NCBI GenBank assembly: GCA_964017155.1 | Contig: OZ024856.1 | Span: 46,308,610 to 46,372,609 of the forward strand | Direction of reading: 5' to 3' | Origin: Oasisia sp. SBJ-2009 | Taxonomy: Eukaryota > Annelida > Polychaeta > Sabellida > Siboglinidae | DNA length: 64,000 nucleotides | Part shown: piece after piece, positions 48,724 to 61,800 of the stretch | Numbering within the stretch: position 1 is the first letter of the stretch | How the letters are laid out: each line of letters opens with the position of its first letter | Position numbers and translations under genes: made by a program | The notes under the pieces: model-generated | Database searches by the model: none | What the model was told of the DNA's origin: nothing | The model's input: the letters and a program-made list of their open reading frames with translations, nothing else

Positions 48724-51700
48724 TACAGTTCTCAACCAGTACATGGCAGGCCACAGGAATACACGCCTCATAAATTAGGCCGCCTTTATATCAACAATAA
48801 CACTACAAATTTCACTTTTTAATGAAGTGGTCTCAGTTGTAAAGGAGTAAGCCTTCATGTGTCCTACTTCCGTAAAATAACTCCAGTTTTTAGCAGCAGA
48901 AATAGAAAAACAATTCTTCCTGAAGGGTATCACTGACAAAATAAAAACAATCTTAGAAAGATTTGCACTGACAACTGTTTGAAATCCTGAATAATAATAG
49001 TAACATGGTAACTCCGTTTTAGGCTAAAATCCATGCAAAACAATACCAGAGGTGTAACTATAAAACAAAAGGATTGGTCAATCTCAAAATTGATAAGCAA
49101 CACAGCAGTTGTCAACAGAGGAATGGATATGCCAGCAAGCCTAGTTTGGAAGCAAGATTATAAATTAAACCTATCAAATTATGGCAATAGTGTAATATTT
49201 TCACGCAATTTAACACCAAGAGAAAAAGTCATCACCTCCGAACCACGACTACTTCAATTTAACATCACAGCCTCAGTAAGTGATCCTGTAGCTAGCTAGA
49301 CACAGAGCAAGGTACAGCCAGGTTACGTGATAACCACCCTGGTGTCTCACTCCAGATAGCATCACTGATTGCCAATGTCTGCCAACATGTATACCTTTCA
49401 GAGCAGTCTGCACCCCATTACGTTTAATACCCCTATGTGCCTTGCTTCATTACCCCACCGCCACCTTCCTAATTCCCATTTCCTTCCAGGCCATTTCCTG
49501 GCAAGACTTCCCCTTCCCGTCAAGGAACCCATCCAAACACTGGTTGAAGATCCCCGGGGGAACCGCCTTCAAATAGTTCTCCTGGAAGGGAAGGCAAACG
49601 CTGGTTCACTTCCCTATGTTTATGAAAGCCAGCGATGAGAGATGATGAAGAGGGAAGCAGGCGGGAAGAAAACGGGAATCCAGGGAGACAGATGCATGGC
49701 GCCAGATACTGCCAAATCTCCCGGTTCTTCCCCGGTGCCTCGGCCACGCCGATGACATCAGGGAAACATACACCTCACGCCACCGAGTGACGCTGAACGG
49801 TTCTGCATGCTGCCACACTTCCTGGCCGCCTTGCTACAAGTCACCCCACCCCATCTGCAGATTATCCAATTTCCTCGAAAGGTGCATGTCAACGCTGCAC
49901 ACCACAAGTCACGCACCCGTCCGGAATTTTTCATTAATCAACGCCACACGGGTGGATATTCTGATTAACACTGAATACATGTTGTTTCATTTCTTACGGG
50001 AACGCCCCATAACTAAACGGCGCCACCGACGAAAATCGTTTTCATTGCGCCAATCGGTCAAACGAGGGGCATAAACCACACATGAAAGCATCCACCATGT
50101 GGTTATGATACTAGCAACGTGGATTATGCTTGTGAAAAACCGACATCACTCAGCCAGGCAGCTGCCGACTATTTATAAATTTCATGGCTCCTACGGTTAC
50201 TTTATGTGTGGGAAAATTCTACCTGGCGATATGACATCCGTCGCAAGCTATGTGCCGGCGGAATCATATCTTGGTACGCTATAAAAATAGTGGGCCTCAA
50301 GCAGCAACAAAAATAGGTGCAATAGTACATTTCTGGCAACACTTTACTACATGTGTTTGTTGCATTGTTGTAGCAGTACATGCTGAAACATTTATTTAAA
50401 TTCTTTAGTATCGTGTCACACTTTAAAGAACGTTACATTCGTCTCTTAACTGTTAAGATTGTTATTTACATATAAAAGCCCGATTTTATGAGACCCTCCG
50501 ATTTACATATAAATCTATTGTTTTTGGCATTTCTGAAACTTAACATGTTACACTGTAAATATATGTTTTAAAGATTCTTACAACAGTATTGCAATATGAG
50601 TGGAGAGGCACATGTATTAGACTTGGTGATTCAAACAATTACACTTTACAAAAATTTCACATATATTTACCTTTTTTGTTGAACATTGCAAATTTGGGGT
50701 ACTTTCAGCAAACGTCTTCAGATAACATGTGTCATCTTATAGGCCATTAAATGTACAACAATATTGTAACGTGTTTGACAGATTCTTTAACAGTTATAGA
50801 ATTGACCTTCTGTCAAATATATTCACACTGTAGACGTCTTGTTTCATTTCATTTGGTGATATGAATTTCTTAAATGTGTGCCACTGGCAATATATTCCAC
50901 TTTTGACAAGTGCACCATACTTTTTTGTATTATGCATTTTTTTCTTCATTGCTCTTTTGTGTAGAACAGAATAACAATGAAACAGACTTTTTCATTTTTT
51001 TAACTTGTGCGTCATTCAGGCATTGAACTTGCAAATCATCCCAGAGGCAAGGGGGTGAATGAATACCCATTAAGAACGTGATCTGATTTATATACTACTA
51101 CCAACAATGTGTACTCATGTTTACAGGGTTATTCAACAAAGCTCCCTCCTGTGAACATGGAACAATTATCTTGACAGAGCAATTCTTCTTTTATGTAACT
51201 CCAGCCACAACAAAGCCACCACAGTGAGGCCGTTGTGTGGGTGTATAGAAGTCAACCAGCACCATGCCCAGAAGGCACAGGAACCCATTTTATGGGTCTC
51301 CGCCGGTGGCTGTCAACAGTTCTATCAGGAGGTCATTAGTAAGCTGCGTGTTCTATTTCATAACATGACCAAGTTGTGGACTTGCTGTGTAAACAGTCAT
51401 GACTTTGTTACAGGAAACCAGCACTTATGTATGAAACATTCTGAACAGATGATGGATGATTCAGTTAAATTGACACATGATAAATTATTAAGTTACAATT
51501 ATTCACATAGCAATACTAACTTATAAATGGTTATACAGTAACCTATTCATGGCAAAAGCAGAAACAATGGCACACATTTGGCCAAGACTAGTTGGTTCCC
51601 CTCACTTGATTTTTAGAATTATAATTTTATAGGCTAAGGCACTTCTTGTATATTTTGTATTAAGTATATATGTTATTGTTTGGCTTAATGCAAATCTCTG

Positions 51701-52415
51701 CCATGTCTTGTACAGCAAACTAGCCATGGTTCCGAGTCATTATGTCCACAACAACGGGAGCTCTGTCCCACAAAAAGAAACTTAAATCACAAAATGAAAC
51801 AAATCATCTACTGTGTTAATACGCCTGCAGTGTAAGTATATTTGAAACTAAAAATTGGCAGCCATCTGATACAGACAGACAGACTACATATAGATCTATT
51901 GATGACAAATTGTTCGCAATGGCCTTCTTGTCCATGTGCCAAATTGAGCTTGTCGCTCCTGACGCCAACCGCGTCAAATCTTGTCAAACCAAGACAGCCG
52001 CACACAAGGCCAATGAGATATGGTAAGCCAAGTGGCAGGTATATATTTTAACTTACTTAGTCCCAGACTGTATTTACCAACGCACAATGGACCTGCATGT
52101 TTTGATTGTGCGCATAGCTGTCGGGTTAAATGGTTAAGCTGTCTGCGTCTAGGATTACCACCTATCTTTATCTGGATTATGAGGGCAGTGGTGGTTTTAG
52201 TGGTCGCCGTGCTGATTGCTGTCTGTATTTACTGATGGATCTGGACTGTAGCCAACTGGGAAACCTGGGAGAAACTAACCAGACTTACACCAGGCCCATC
52301 GGACAATGATAACGTAAACATTAGGCTGGATAGAGGAACAGGGAGTTCCCCAGGAAGGCAGATAATCCGGGACACACTTCCCTCACAGCTGACACTGAAC
52401 CCAAGTGTCAATGTT
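48724..52415. other. Noncoding stretch with a complex segment at 49.4-50.3 kb
   Basis: No supported gene. The interval 49380-50290 is richer in GC and CpG and in TAATCA/GATTAA cores than its flanks and could be a regulatory element. Overlapping frames at 49369-49818 on both strands show no domain. The rest (50.3-51.2 kb) is AT-rich and featureless. Confidence 0.4.
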
Positions 52416-52470
52416 TGCATTGCTTCCGAACCAAATATAATAATATTATGTTTGGTCTGGAAGCAATGCA
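52416..52470. repeat. 55-nt hairpin with 25-bp imperfect stem
   Basis: TGCATTGCTTCC-GAACCAAATATAAT (from 52416) pairs with ATTATGTTTGGTCTGGAAGC + AATGCA (to 52470), leaving a loop of about 4-6 nt and only about three mismatches or bulges. A second small dyad, TGACACT/AGTGTCA, lies 6 bp to the left. The stem length resembles a microRNA precursor, but the loop is short and I do not recognise either arm as a known microRNA. A foldback transposon remnant is an equal possibility. Confidence 0.7.
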
Positions 52471-55400
52471 GTACTAGTATTATTGTATGAGTTTGTAAAG
52501 AAACATAGCCCAATTCATATGTATATAACCATCACACAGCTACCCTGGAAATTCTGGGCACTAGTTAGCATGCCATGTAGGAAGATAATGTGGTGCCACT
52601 TCACATGACTAACAAATTGGCCACTCATTTTATTTCCTAACTTTACATTTCAAAAGCTCTGCCAATTCAGCTTAGACTGCTGCGACACCTACAAATATAC
52701 CATAACATTTGTTTCTGTGTCAAATGCATATAATTATAACAAACATTGTGCAGTCCATCTCCTCCAAAAATAATTACATACTATGGTTTCGAGAAAACAT
52801 GCAGGCAATTATAACAACATTGTCCACATCACTGATGAAACATTTCTCAATTTGCACAGTGAAAGTCGCTAACAAAGTCCCCGGGAGTAATGAATCACAC
52901 ATAAATCCCCACGATCGGGCTGATTTCCTTTGAGGTTCCTAACTCCATCCCTACTTATCCACTTGCAGGATTTTTGTGCAGACTCAGATAAACTTGAAAG
53001 CAGCGCTAATCGCACGCGCCGGTTTCTCAGGCCGATAAAAAATTAGTCTTGTGACTCGTCAGTGTTGAGAGACTGCTGGGAGATTATAGGGCGATTATCT
53101 ACTGGGCAAAGCAAGAGGCGAGAGATTACCAGGGCTGGAGGGGGGAGGAAAGTCATCAGCTGAAGGAAGCTGCTCCGGTCTGTAATACTCAAGTGCTGAT
53201 ATGGCGAGAGAATCGCATCAGTTGGACAGTGGAGGACAACACGTCAGACAATAACACAGGGTGGTCAAATGAGTCTTAACGCGTCATGTTTTTCTACCAT
53301 GTTATTTACAGAACCAATCTATGATATGTGCATTTGGATATTTTAAATGTTTTGTAAATATTCAAAAATTAAAATGGCAAAAACGGATGTATTACGATAA
53401 TGTTAACTCTAGCTAATCTCTATAAATTTGCTTTCACATATCTAATTCAAATGACAAATTAAGGTATGTGAAAACTAATTTCGTGATATGCAAACTACCT
53501 GTGATAGTTGGTTGTTTTAATGATGATATCCATGGAGCTGCTTGATTCAAATTACAGACATCTCAATAATAGTGGGCCAAATCATTTTTGAAGCTCTAGG
53601 CGAACGAGCTCAAACAACTTTGATTTTAAATGTATGTGCTCAATGTGAAACACTACACCCCTGACAAGAACTTCCCAACACTACCGTATAACTACCTTGT
53701 ACATCAGCAGATGTCCCGATATCAGAGTGCGAAAAACTCAATCCAGGTCAGTTTTTAAAGGTGAACAATCGCCTGCAATTAACACCAGGTGTCTGCCTAC
53801 ACCGAAGCAGACATCCCTGTTGAAACACGTAAGGTAATCAGTGGAAACCATCGCGAAAAACAACACTAAATGTAATGTTGTGGAGTTGTAACAATGACCC
53901 ACTCAACTCCAAGATCACAGATCTGATTACACCCTTTGTGTAAACGTGCGTTTTCAATCAGTTTAATAATAATGCAAAGGGCAAGTTTTTGTGCTAAAGT
54001 TACATTGTTGCTATTTTCAGTTTATCTTCCCCAAGCAACGTGATCAAGTGAAATGCCTAGTACATATAAGTGAAACGGCTTTTCTTCACGGATTAATTTG
54101 ACATTTAAAGAGGAATGCCCAGCAAATATCACTCGTTCACCTAATGGCAATTTATGGACACAGTCCTACTTTTATTTAATTTTCTTAGAATCATTAGTAA
54201 AACTCCTAATTTGTACAATTTCTGGCTGTAAATATACTCAGAACGGCAACACAAACAAACAAGAAAGGCTACATTTTAGCATTATTTGCCTATGAGCTAT
54301 TTAACGTCAGTTAACCAATACAAATTGTCATACATTAAACAGATGGAGCTGGTCAATTATGGCAATCCAACAAAGTGCTGCGTTTTGATCGGAGATATGC
54401 TCAGGACAAACGGAATTAAGCTACAGATGCCGTCAGATCCATATATGGATCGATAGAGGCAGGTGTGTCAGGCTGTGGCTGACTCCGGCCATGAAACATC
54501 CCACAGCAGACTAATGAAAAATTGAACTTAAAGTCAGATCAGTATGACAGGTCTATTTATCATTTTAACCAACAGAACACATGCTCGGGTCAGGTATTAA
54601 TAGCATAAGAGGCAAGATATGAAACTTACTATGAACCATATAAGGGCATATATTACTATCGTGGTAAACTGTACATCATAATATTGCAATGTTAAGACTT
54701 TTTGTTCTTCTACTAACTAGAAAATACTTCTAACAGAGCTATGGATGTAAAAGTTTCTATAAATATATATTGATCAGGCATTAAATGATATATATGTTTT
54801 TGAATACACACAGCTAAAGGCTGAGAAAATGCAGAAATACTTTCACAGAAGTACTGATGTGTTTCACACAAGTTGTCATCACTAACATGCAAAGGGGAAA
54901 AACACAAAAACTGCACTGGTCTTTGAGTCATCAAATGCTGCCATATAAACCAGCGACTGGCCATTACAGACAGACATGGAAAGGTCAAGCTGTGTGTTGT
55001 TTTATGTTACCAAAGCACTTGGTCAGTTCCCTAGCACTGTCAAGTATGCGCTCTTGAAACCACATGTTTATAGGAGCCTAGTTGAACCTAATCATTGCTC
55101 TAGTTGATGCCACATCATGTAAACACTAGTTTTATTGACAGGCCACCCAAGAACATCTACCTAGGTGTATCAACACCAAGACACCTGAGAACTGGACCAT
55201 GGGGTAGCTGGTTCATGTAACACAATTCAAATGTATACACAATGTGTAAAGTCTGAACTTTGTAATACAGCCTGCACAAACATGGATATTTATAGGCTGC
55301 TCTTAATTTCCCAGAGTTCAAGTGAGTCAATTATTAAGAACTCGCACTATCTAACAATAACCACCACTTTCTACAGTTCCCACATTATCTTCCACCAACC

Positions 55401-55797
55401 TACTGATTGCACCGTGGAAACTCGAAAAATGAAATACTATCCTTCGTACCACAGGAACTGAAAGCAATCCTTGAAAAAAAACAGATGACAAAATGAATAA
55501 AAAATGACCCCGAGGACCCAAAGTGGAAAGCATAAGCTGACATGATGCTCTACGGATACAAGCATCACAAGGGATGATCTTCGATGTAGGCAACTTCTGC
55601 GAGAGTATGAAGCAATACTTCGGTGCTATAATCCTGTAATAACCACTCATCTGACCCAATTCCTAGAAAAAGTACGACAGTCTATTTCCTTTGTTCAAAT
55701 GTTCCTGTCCCTAAAATAAAAGTCACGTAATTTGAATAATCATCCAGCATTGAGAGATATCAAATTATAGTTGATCAAAGAATAATTTTGCGAGCCT
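52471..55797. other. Noncoding stretch, probably the intron downstream of the giant exon
   Basis: No supported gene. If the giant minus-strand exon is spliced at its donor, this DNA is its next intron, with further exons somewhere to the left. No coding exon could be recognised here on the minus strand. The CpG-rich segment 52960-53270 could be regulatory. Confidence 0.4.
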
Positions 55798-55802
55798 ACC
55801 TT
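55794..55802 (-). other. Splice donor directly after the stop codon
   Basis: On the minus strand the sequence is CACTGAAG|GTAGGCTCG. The AAG|GTAGG junction fits the donor consensus well. The exon would end at 55800, only two bases after the TGA at 55802-55804. A weaker alternative donor, ACG|GTGAAG, lies upstream at 55843/55844 and would remove the last 14 codons. The string is seen; use in splicing is inferred. Confidence 0.55.
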
Positions 55803-58800
55803 CAGTGTTTGTCTTCAGAAGTAGACGAACGCGGCAGCTTCACCGTCGACTTCCCCGACCCGAGACGGGGATGCACAGGTCTCGAGATGCGTGATAATCC
55901 CACTTTTGTAGCGATCCCAGACGCGGAAGGAGTCCGACTATCCTGCGACGTCTTCGCCGGCGATCTCGGCGGGATTTGTCTCTCATGACCTGACTCCCCG
56001 ATCTTTCCCATTACGTGTCTCCCAGAGGGATTCGACTGGGAACACTTGAGTGGGAGTTTCTCACAGGGCGGTGGAGCGTCAGACGTGGAGCTGGATTTCT
56101 TCGCTTTCCCCGGAATGTCTCTCTTGGGCTGCATCTTTGGACTGAACGAGGACAACTTGCTTTGTTTCGCCACGTTCTTTCCAGGAGACGGGATGCCGCT
56201 GCTACTGGGACTCTTTGTGGCAATTCCTGTTGGCAACTTCTGCTGCGTGTCTGGCTTATGGGCAGGAGTTGATGATGACGGTTTGTCCTGTCCCCGAGTA
56301 GGAGATGAGGCGTGGCTACTGGTCCGGCGATACAAGGTCACTGTAGCCTGTCTCAGACTCCCCATCACCGACTGGAAGCTGATGCCCGATGATGCAGTCT
56401 CCTTGTCCTTCGTGCTGTGTTTACCGGCTGATTCTACAGGTTTCGCGGTCGCGTTTGCTTTCACTGACGTCACCGGCCTCAACTTTGAGACGCGGTGGTG
56501 TGAAGACGGTGTCTGCAATTTGCTTTTACTCGCGGTACTTGACTGCGAAGATGGCGAAACAACTACAGAATCTGACGGTGTGTTGTTGCTCTCACACGTC
56601 CCATGGTCACTGGGCGATTGGGGACAAGGTTCTGTCATCACCGAGCCACCTTTTGGACATGTTTCTGTCACCACCGAGCCACCGTTTATCACTGATGGTT
56701 GACACAAAGATCTGATGGCACTATCCTTTTTATCAATGCCAACATGAGATGCGTCACTGTCATCAGCTTTCACAACATCGCACGCGACAGGCTTTTCACA
56801 AGAGACACCAACATCACAAGGTTTGTCCGCCACCGACATTGGTGTCGTCGAAACGGCTTCGATTTTGGATTTTTCCACAGCCATTTCCAAATCAATACCT
56901 CTGACACTGTCCTTATCTGACGGCTGTACATGGAGTGACGTCTCGGAGACTGCGGTCTCCACTATCGCCTCATCCGCCTCCTCCTTCCGCTGCATGTTTA
57001 AGGAGGACGTGGCCGTTGACCGTCGGAGTGACCCTTCATCCAACAGATACGAGGTACTGATGTACGCCAACAGACCATGTTGTTCCCCCTCCTGCTCCAT
57101 TGTCTCCAGACTGGGAGAACTCGATGACAATGACACGGGCCGGGTCACTCGTCCCGGGCTCAGAATCGCCGAATGACGCTTGTTTTTCCATGTCGGCGAT
57201 GGATGCGACGGCCATGGGTTGTCACCGTGACTGTCGTCGATGTCACATGAGGACGATGACGACGCCTGCAGCTCTGCGTTCTCGATGATCCGGGAGTGTC
57301 GTGGAGTGGACGGGAAGAGTGTATCCGGACGTTGGGCGGGACGCGATTGTTTCGGTTTGGGACGTCTCAGCTTCACTGGGGTTGTATCGACTTTGGCATC
57401 ATGATCGTTGCCGTTTGTTTCGAACAGGTGATTACTGACTGGTGACGTGGCGGTGTGGTCGTTTGGTCTGTCTTTCTCAGTTTCCGTCTTATTGCCGTTG
57501 TCTTTGTTTGAATACATGTTGCTGAACAACATGTCGACCGCCGTCGGTTCTTGTTTTATACCGTCTATTGCCGGTGCTGTTACCATAGCAACGCCAGGAA
57601 CCATCTCCGTAGCAACGCAGTTTGTGGGTAGTGGCACAGCAGGCTGCTCAATAGAACACACAGCTGGTTTCACATGGTCTGTCTTTCTTGTAATCTTCGC
57701 GGTTGACTGGTCTTTGGGTCCGATCCAATCCGTACTGTCTCCAAATGCACCGATGCTGCTGCCAAGGTCGCTGCCAAAGTCGTTTCCGTCAACGAGGCGT
57801 TCTGGCGTCAGTGTATCTTCGGAACCACTCAGGCTTGCCGATGGACACGCTTCATTGCACACACGACCTCTCACCTTCCTTGTGACAAACGGCAGTTCTT
57901 CTGCGGTTTGCTTTGCGCCCTCCATGTGTATCAGCGTCTCTCCTCTGTCGTCAAATATTCCCCACGATGCAACGTCGATTTCGATGAGCTCATCGCGTCC
58001 GCAGGTCGTCGAATTCGAACCCTGCGACTTCCACGAATCGTATCCGCTTTCGCTGAGCTTGATATTGCCGAGAAGATCTGAGCTCGCCTGACCAACATCC
58101 TTGACCTTTGCTGTGCCTTCGTCGTGGTGGCCCGTCAGCGATTCAGTCGAACCTTGTGCTTTATTGCATCCGTTTATAAGTGACGTTTCGAGATACGTGA
58201 CATGGTCAACTGGAGGTTTAGTTAGACTTGTAGCGTTATACACAAACTGCTCACCTCCATTGTTTTTTTCGTCACACGCTGGCACATCATGTCTGTAGCT
58301 GACATCGGCGCACTGATCTGCCCCTATCACTCTGATGTTGTCTGATTTGCCTGGCTGTATTGCCATCGGACCTGGCAGGTGTCCGTCCAATTTCTTGTCA
58401 TCTTGATAAGAACAATCAACGGTATCTTTACTGTCTAGCCTCCCGCTTCCAATGGCGTCTGATGAACGATCTGCGAAACTATCTGAGCAATCTCCCATTG
58501 TCGCCAACACAACCGGTGTCGTGGCTGCAGCTTTTGTGGCGATATCGCTAATGGCCGTGGCTGCAGATGATGGCCCGGCTAACCGCGATGACACTTGATC
58601 GCCAACGTGATAACAGACATCTGCTTTGTTGATAGTTGGTGTTTTTGTGTTTGTTTCCGTTGCTGATACGCATCTTCGTTCTGTGGGTTTATCGATCTTT
58701 CCCTGTAGGTTTTCTCCACGAGTGCTTACAGCCCGTGTACAGTTATTGCCAGATTGTCCATCACACTGCTGTATCAGATCTTGCCTCTTGTCATTTGAAA

Positions 58801-61800
58801 CAACAGTTCCTGCAATTTCTGGACTGTTTGCTTGGCAATCAGATTGTCTGGCAATTACCTGTGCTGTGTGTTCATGTTGTTTACCTGTCTCATTTGTTGT
58901 CTGGGATGGCTTTGATTGTTTTTCCGAAGTCAATTCCGTTGCTGTTGAGCAAATATTACACTTGCCTGTCACTTCTGCTGCTGCCTCACAATTGCCATCG
59001 TTACTTCCATTGTTACAACTCCGTGGTTCTTGCGTACACGTGCTAATACCAGTTTCCGTGTCGTCAGCCGCGTCATTTTCAAAACTTTTCGTCTTGGCTA
59101 AAACGCCACGAGACAGGTGCTGCCTCCTGTTCTTGACCGAGTACGGCTTCACGAGCATTAGTCCGCACTCCGGAGAATGTTTCGTCAGGTCCGGTTGGGC
59201 ACTACCCCACGACGAACAACTTCCAGTGTCGTCGTCTCCGTGACAGTCTGCGTGGACGGAATCTGGGTGTGCCAGCTTCCGCCTGTGTTTCACTGAGATC
59301 TGACTCTGGGCATTTCCGGCTGACCTGTGGCTCTTCGGTGATGCTGGAATGGCAAGATTGTCTCCATCACCGCCATCGTTTTGCCTAGCCAATGGTCTGT
59401 CTTCGGCTGTCACGGATTTTTTTGCGCCTCCTGGTGGTATTAACCTGCTCACTTTGGCTAGTTTTGTCGAGTACGAAACCTGTTTCTTTGCCGGGGTTGC
59501 TGCACCATTCACAGAGCCGCGATCGGAGTCAGCCGTCTGTGAATTGGCACTTGGTGACATTTTCACTGGTGTCGTGTCTCTCGGTGGTTTTATCCCCGTC
59601 GTCTGCGAAGCACAGGGAGCATCGCTTGTACCCACAGATGTCACCGACGCTGGTGGTGATGTACACTCCGCTCTGATTGGACGAGGAGGAAGCTTAGAAT
59701 GTTGCGCCATCCGCGAACTGATCTGTCGCCTCTGAATGTTCGTACTCTTCGCTTTACCGGTTGCATCACCCATCGGCTGCGGAGGCGGGGATTCGGGAAC
59801 GCAACTCCAGTTCTTGACCTTCTCCTCGCTGTAAGCGCATCGATCTAACACCGGGTCGATGCCCAAACCGTCATGGCCGCCACCTCCAGCACGCGTGCCG
59901 GTTCGACCAGTCGCGACAGGCCTGATTTGCTTGCTCTTCACCGATTGCGACCGTGAACTCGCGTTGCTGTTACAGCTCTGTACGTCAGAGAAACTGCCGC
60001 TGCGGTTCATGGGCAGCCGGCTGATCTTGTGCTGTCTGCTCTGTTTCACCTGCACTGGCTTTGACGGTTTCTGTGCGTCGTGCATCACCTTCCCACTGAC
60101 ACCACTGTCGTTATCCATCGTCAACTCGCTGTAGCCTTTCGAAGGTGCATCACGGTTACTCCTACCTTTGAGAACACGCTGTCGACGAGGGTCCTGACGC
60201 GATGACACATTGTTGCTCTCGCTGAAGACACTCGCGATCGAGGTACAACTAGACGTGACGCTGGAACACGGTTCATTCGATGACGTACTCGTCACCATGT
60301 CCTCGCGACCACCGCGTATCTGACGAGGCTGCTTTCTCGCCAACTGCCGGGTGGACCCGAATTTATCACCGACGCGAACCCCGGAAGGCAAACGCAAACC
60401 TTCCTTTTTGACCGTTTCACTGTCAACAGGTGCAGTTCTCGATTTCGCTTTCGCAATGCACTGTCGACTTCGACTTAACTGACTATGCTGCTCACCGTAC
60501 TGCAGTTTTGATTTTGATGGCGCACGTATGAGTCCTTGAGGTTTGTTTGATGTGGGTGATATTTCCGGCGACGACTGTTGACCATTTTGTTTCACGGCAG
60601 CAGTGTTCACCCCTGTCTGCTGTCTCACACTCTTCAGCTTGGAGGCCGCCAGCCACTTGTTGCAGATACTGCTTGTGCTAAGTGCCTGGTGGTCATACTT
60701 TCCTCGGGATCCGCTCCAGTCTCGATGTGACGAATCGTCTCCTTCAAACCGTTTAATTTTCGATTCCACGTCGCACCGTTCGGCCGCCGTAACGTGGACC
60801 GTCTTTCTCGTCTGTGGTCCGTCGTGGATTGTGGTATCTCTGATCACCGTTATTGGCTTGCGGTCCGAAGAACCCAAGTACTGTGTATGTGATTTCGACA
60901 CCTGGTTTGCATCACTGCTCAGGTTTTTCGAATTGGCATGCGCCTCCCTGGCATGCTGAGGTAACTGTTTCTTTGGAACGTTCCGATACTGCGGCTTGCC
61001 AGACTCGTGTTTATGCGCCGCGATCTCTATCACATTTACAAGATCGGGGAGATTTTGCTGGAGAGCTCCTACACCGTTCTCCTTACCAACATTTCTCTTC
61101 GTCGAACACGTGTACATGGGAGACACCTCCGTTTGCGATTGGTCGTCTCCCCAACCGGGAGAAGGTTGCTGGGAGAATTCCTCCTCGTTGGTCCCTTTGC
61201 AGTCCCAGATACTCTGTTCTGACAGCAGCGACTGTGTGTTCGAGTAGAACTGGTCCCCAAGGACCATATGTCCCACGGGGGAAGGTCTACCAGAGCTTCC
61301 CTGAGAGAACACGCTCTCTGGCGAATCACCGACGTATTGCATTTTCGATGTTCTTACCGTTGACCTAATGTACTGTAAACCCTCCGGGGATGCCTGTTGT
61401 TCCCCGCCTCCGTAGCTGATCTTGGTGCCAGGGTTTCGGGGTGGAAGGGGAGGGGGTGACACAAGGGAATGGGGTTCGGGCGATGCCGAATGACTCCTCA
61501 CACACGACACCCGTTTCGTGGCTCTCAGTTCCGCCATCCGAACCCCGCAACACGGACTCACGAACGCCGTGGAAACAGTCTTCGGGAACGCACGCACATA
61601 CACCTGGTCGATTGTCTCGTATATCGGCGACGGCGGCATTGATTCATAGATGTTCGTTTTGCAGTCGCAGTTTGGGGATAACCCCGCGAGAGACAGACAC
61701 TGTTTCTCGCCGGCGTTAACCGGTTGCGGGCTTTGGTGTTTGGCAACAGTGACACGGTCCGTCCAGTTGTCCTTTGAAGTCCTGCTGGCGTCCTGTGAAG

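Noticed and set aside
49369..49818. Overlapping frames on both strands in a GC-richer segment
   Set aside because: No domain; more likely a noncoding complex segment.
56046..59243. Plus-strand frames of 205-218 codons
   Set aside because: They are antisense shadows of the giant minus-strand coding exon.
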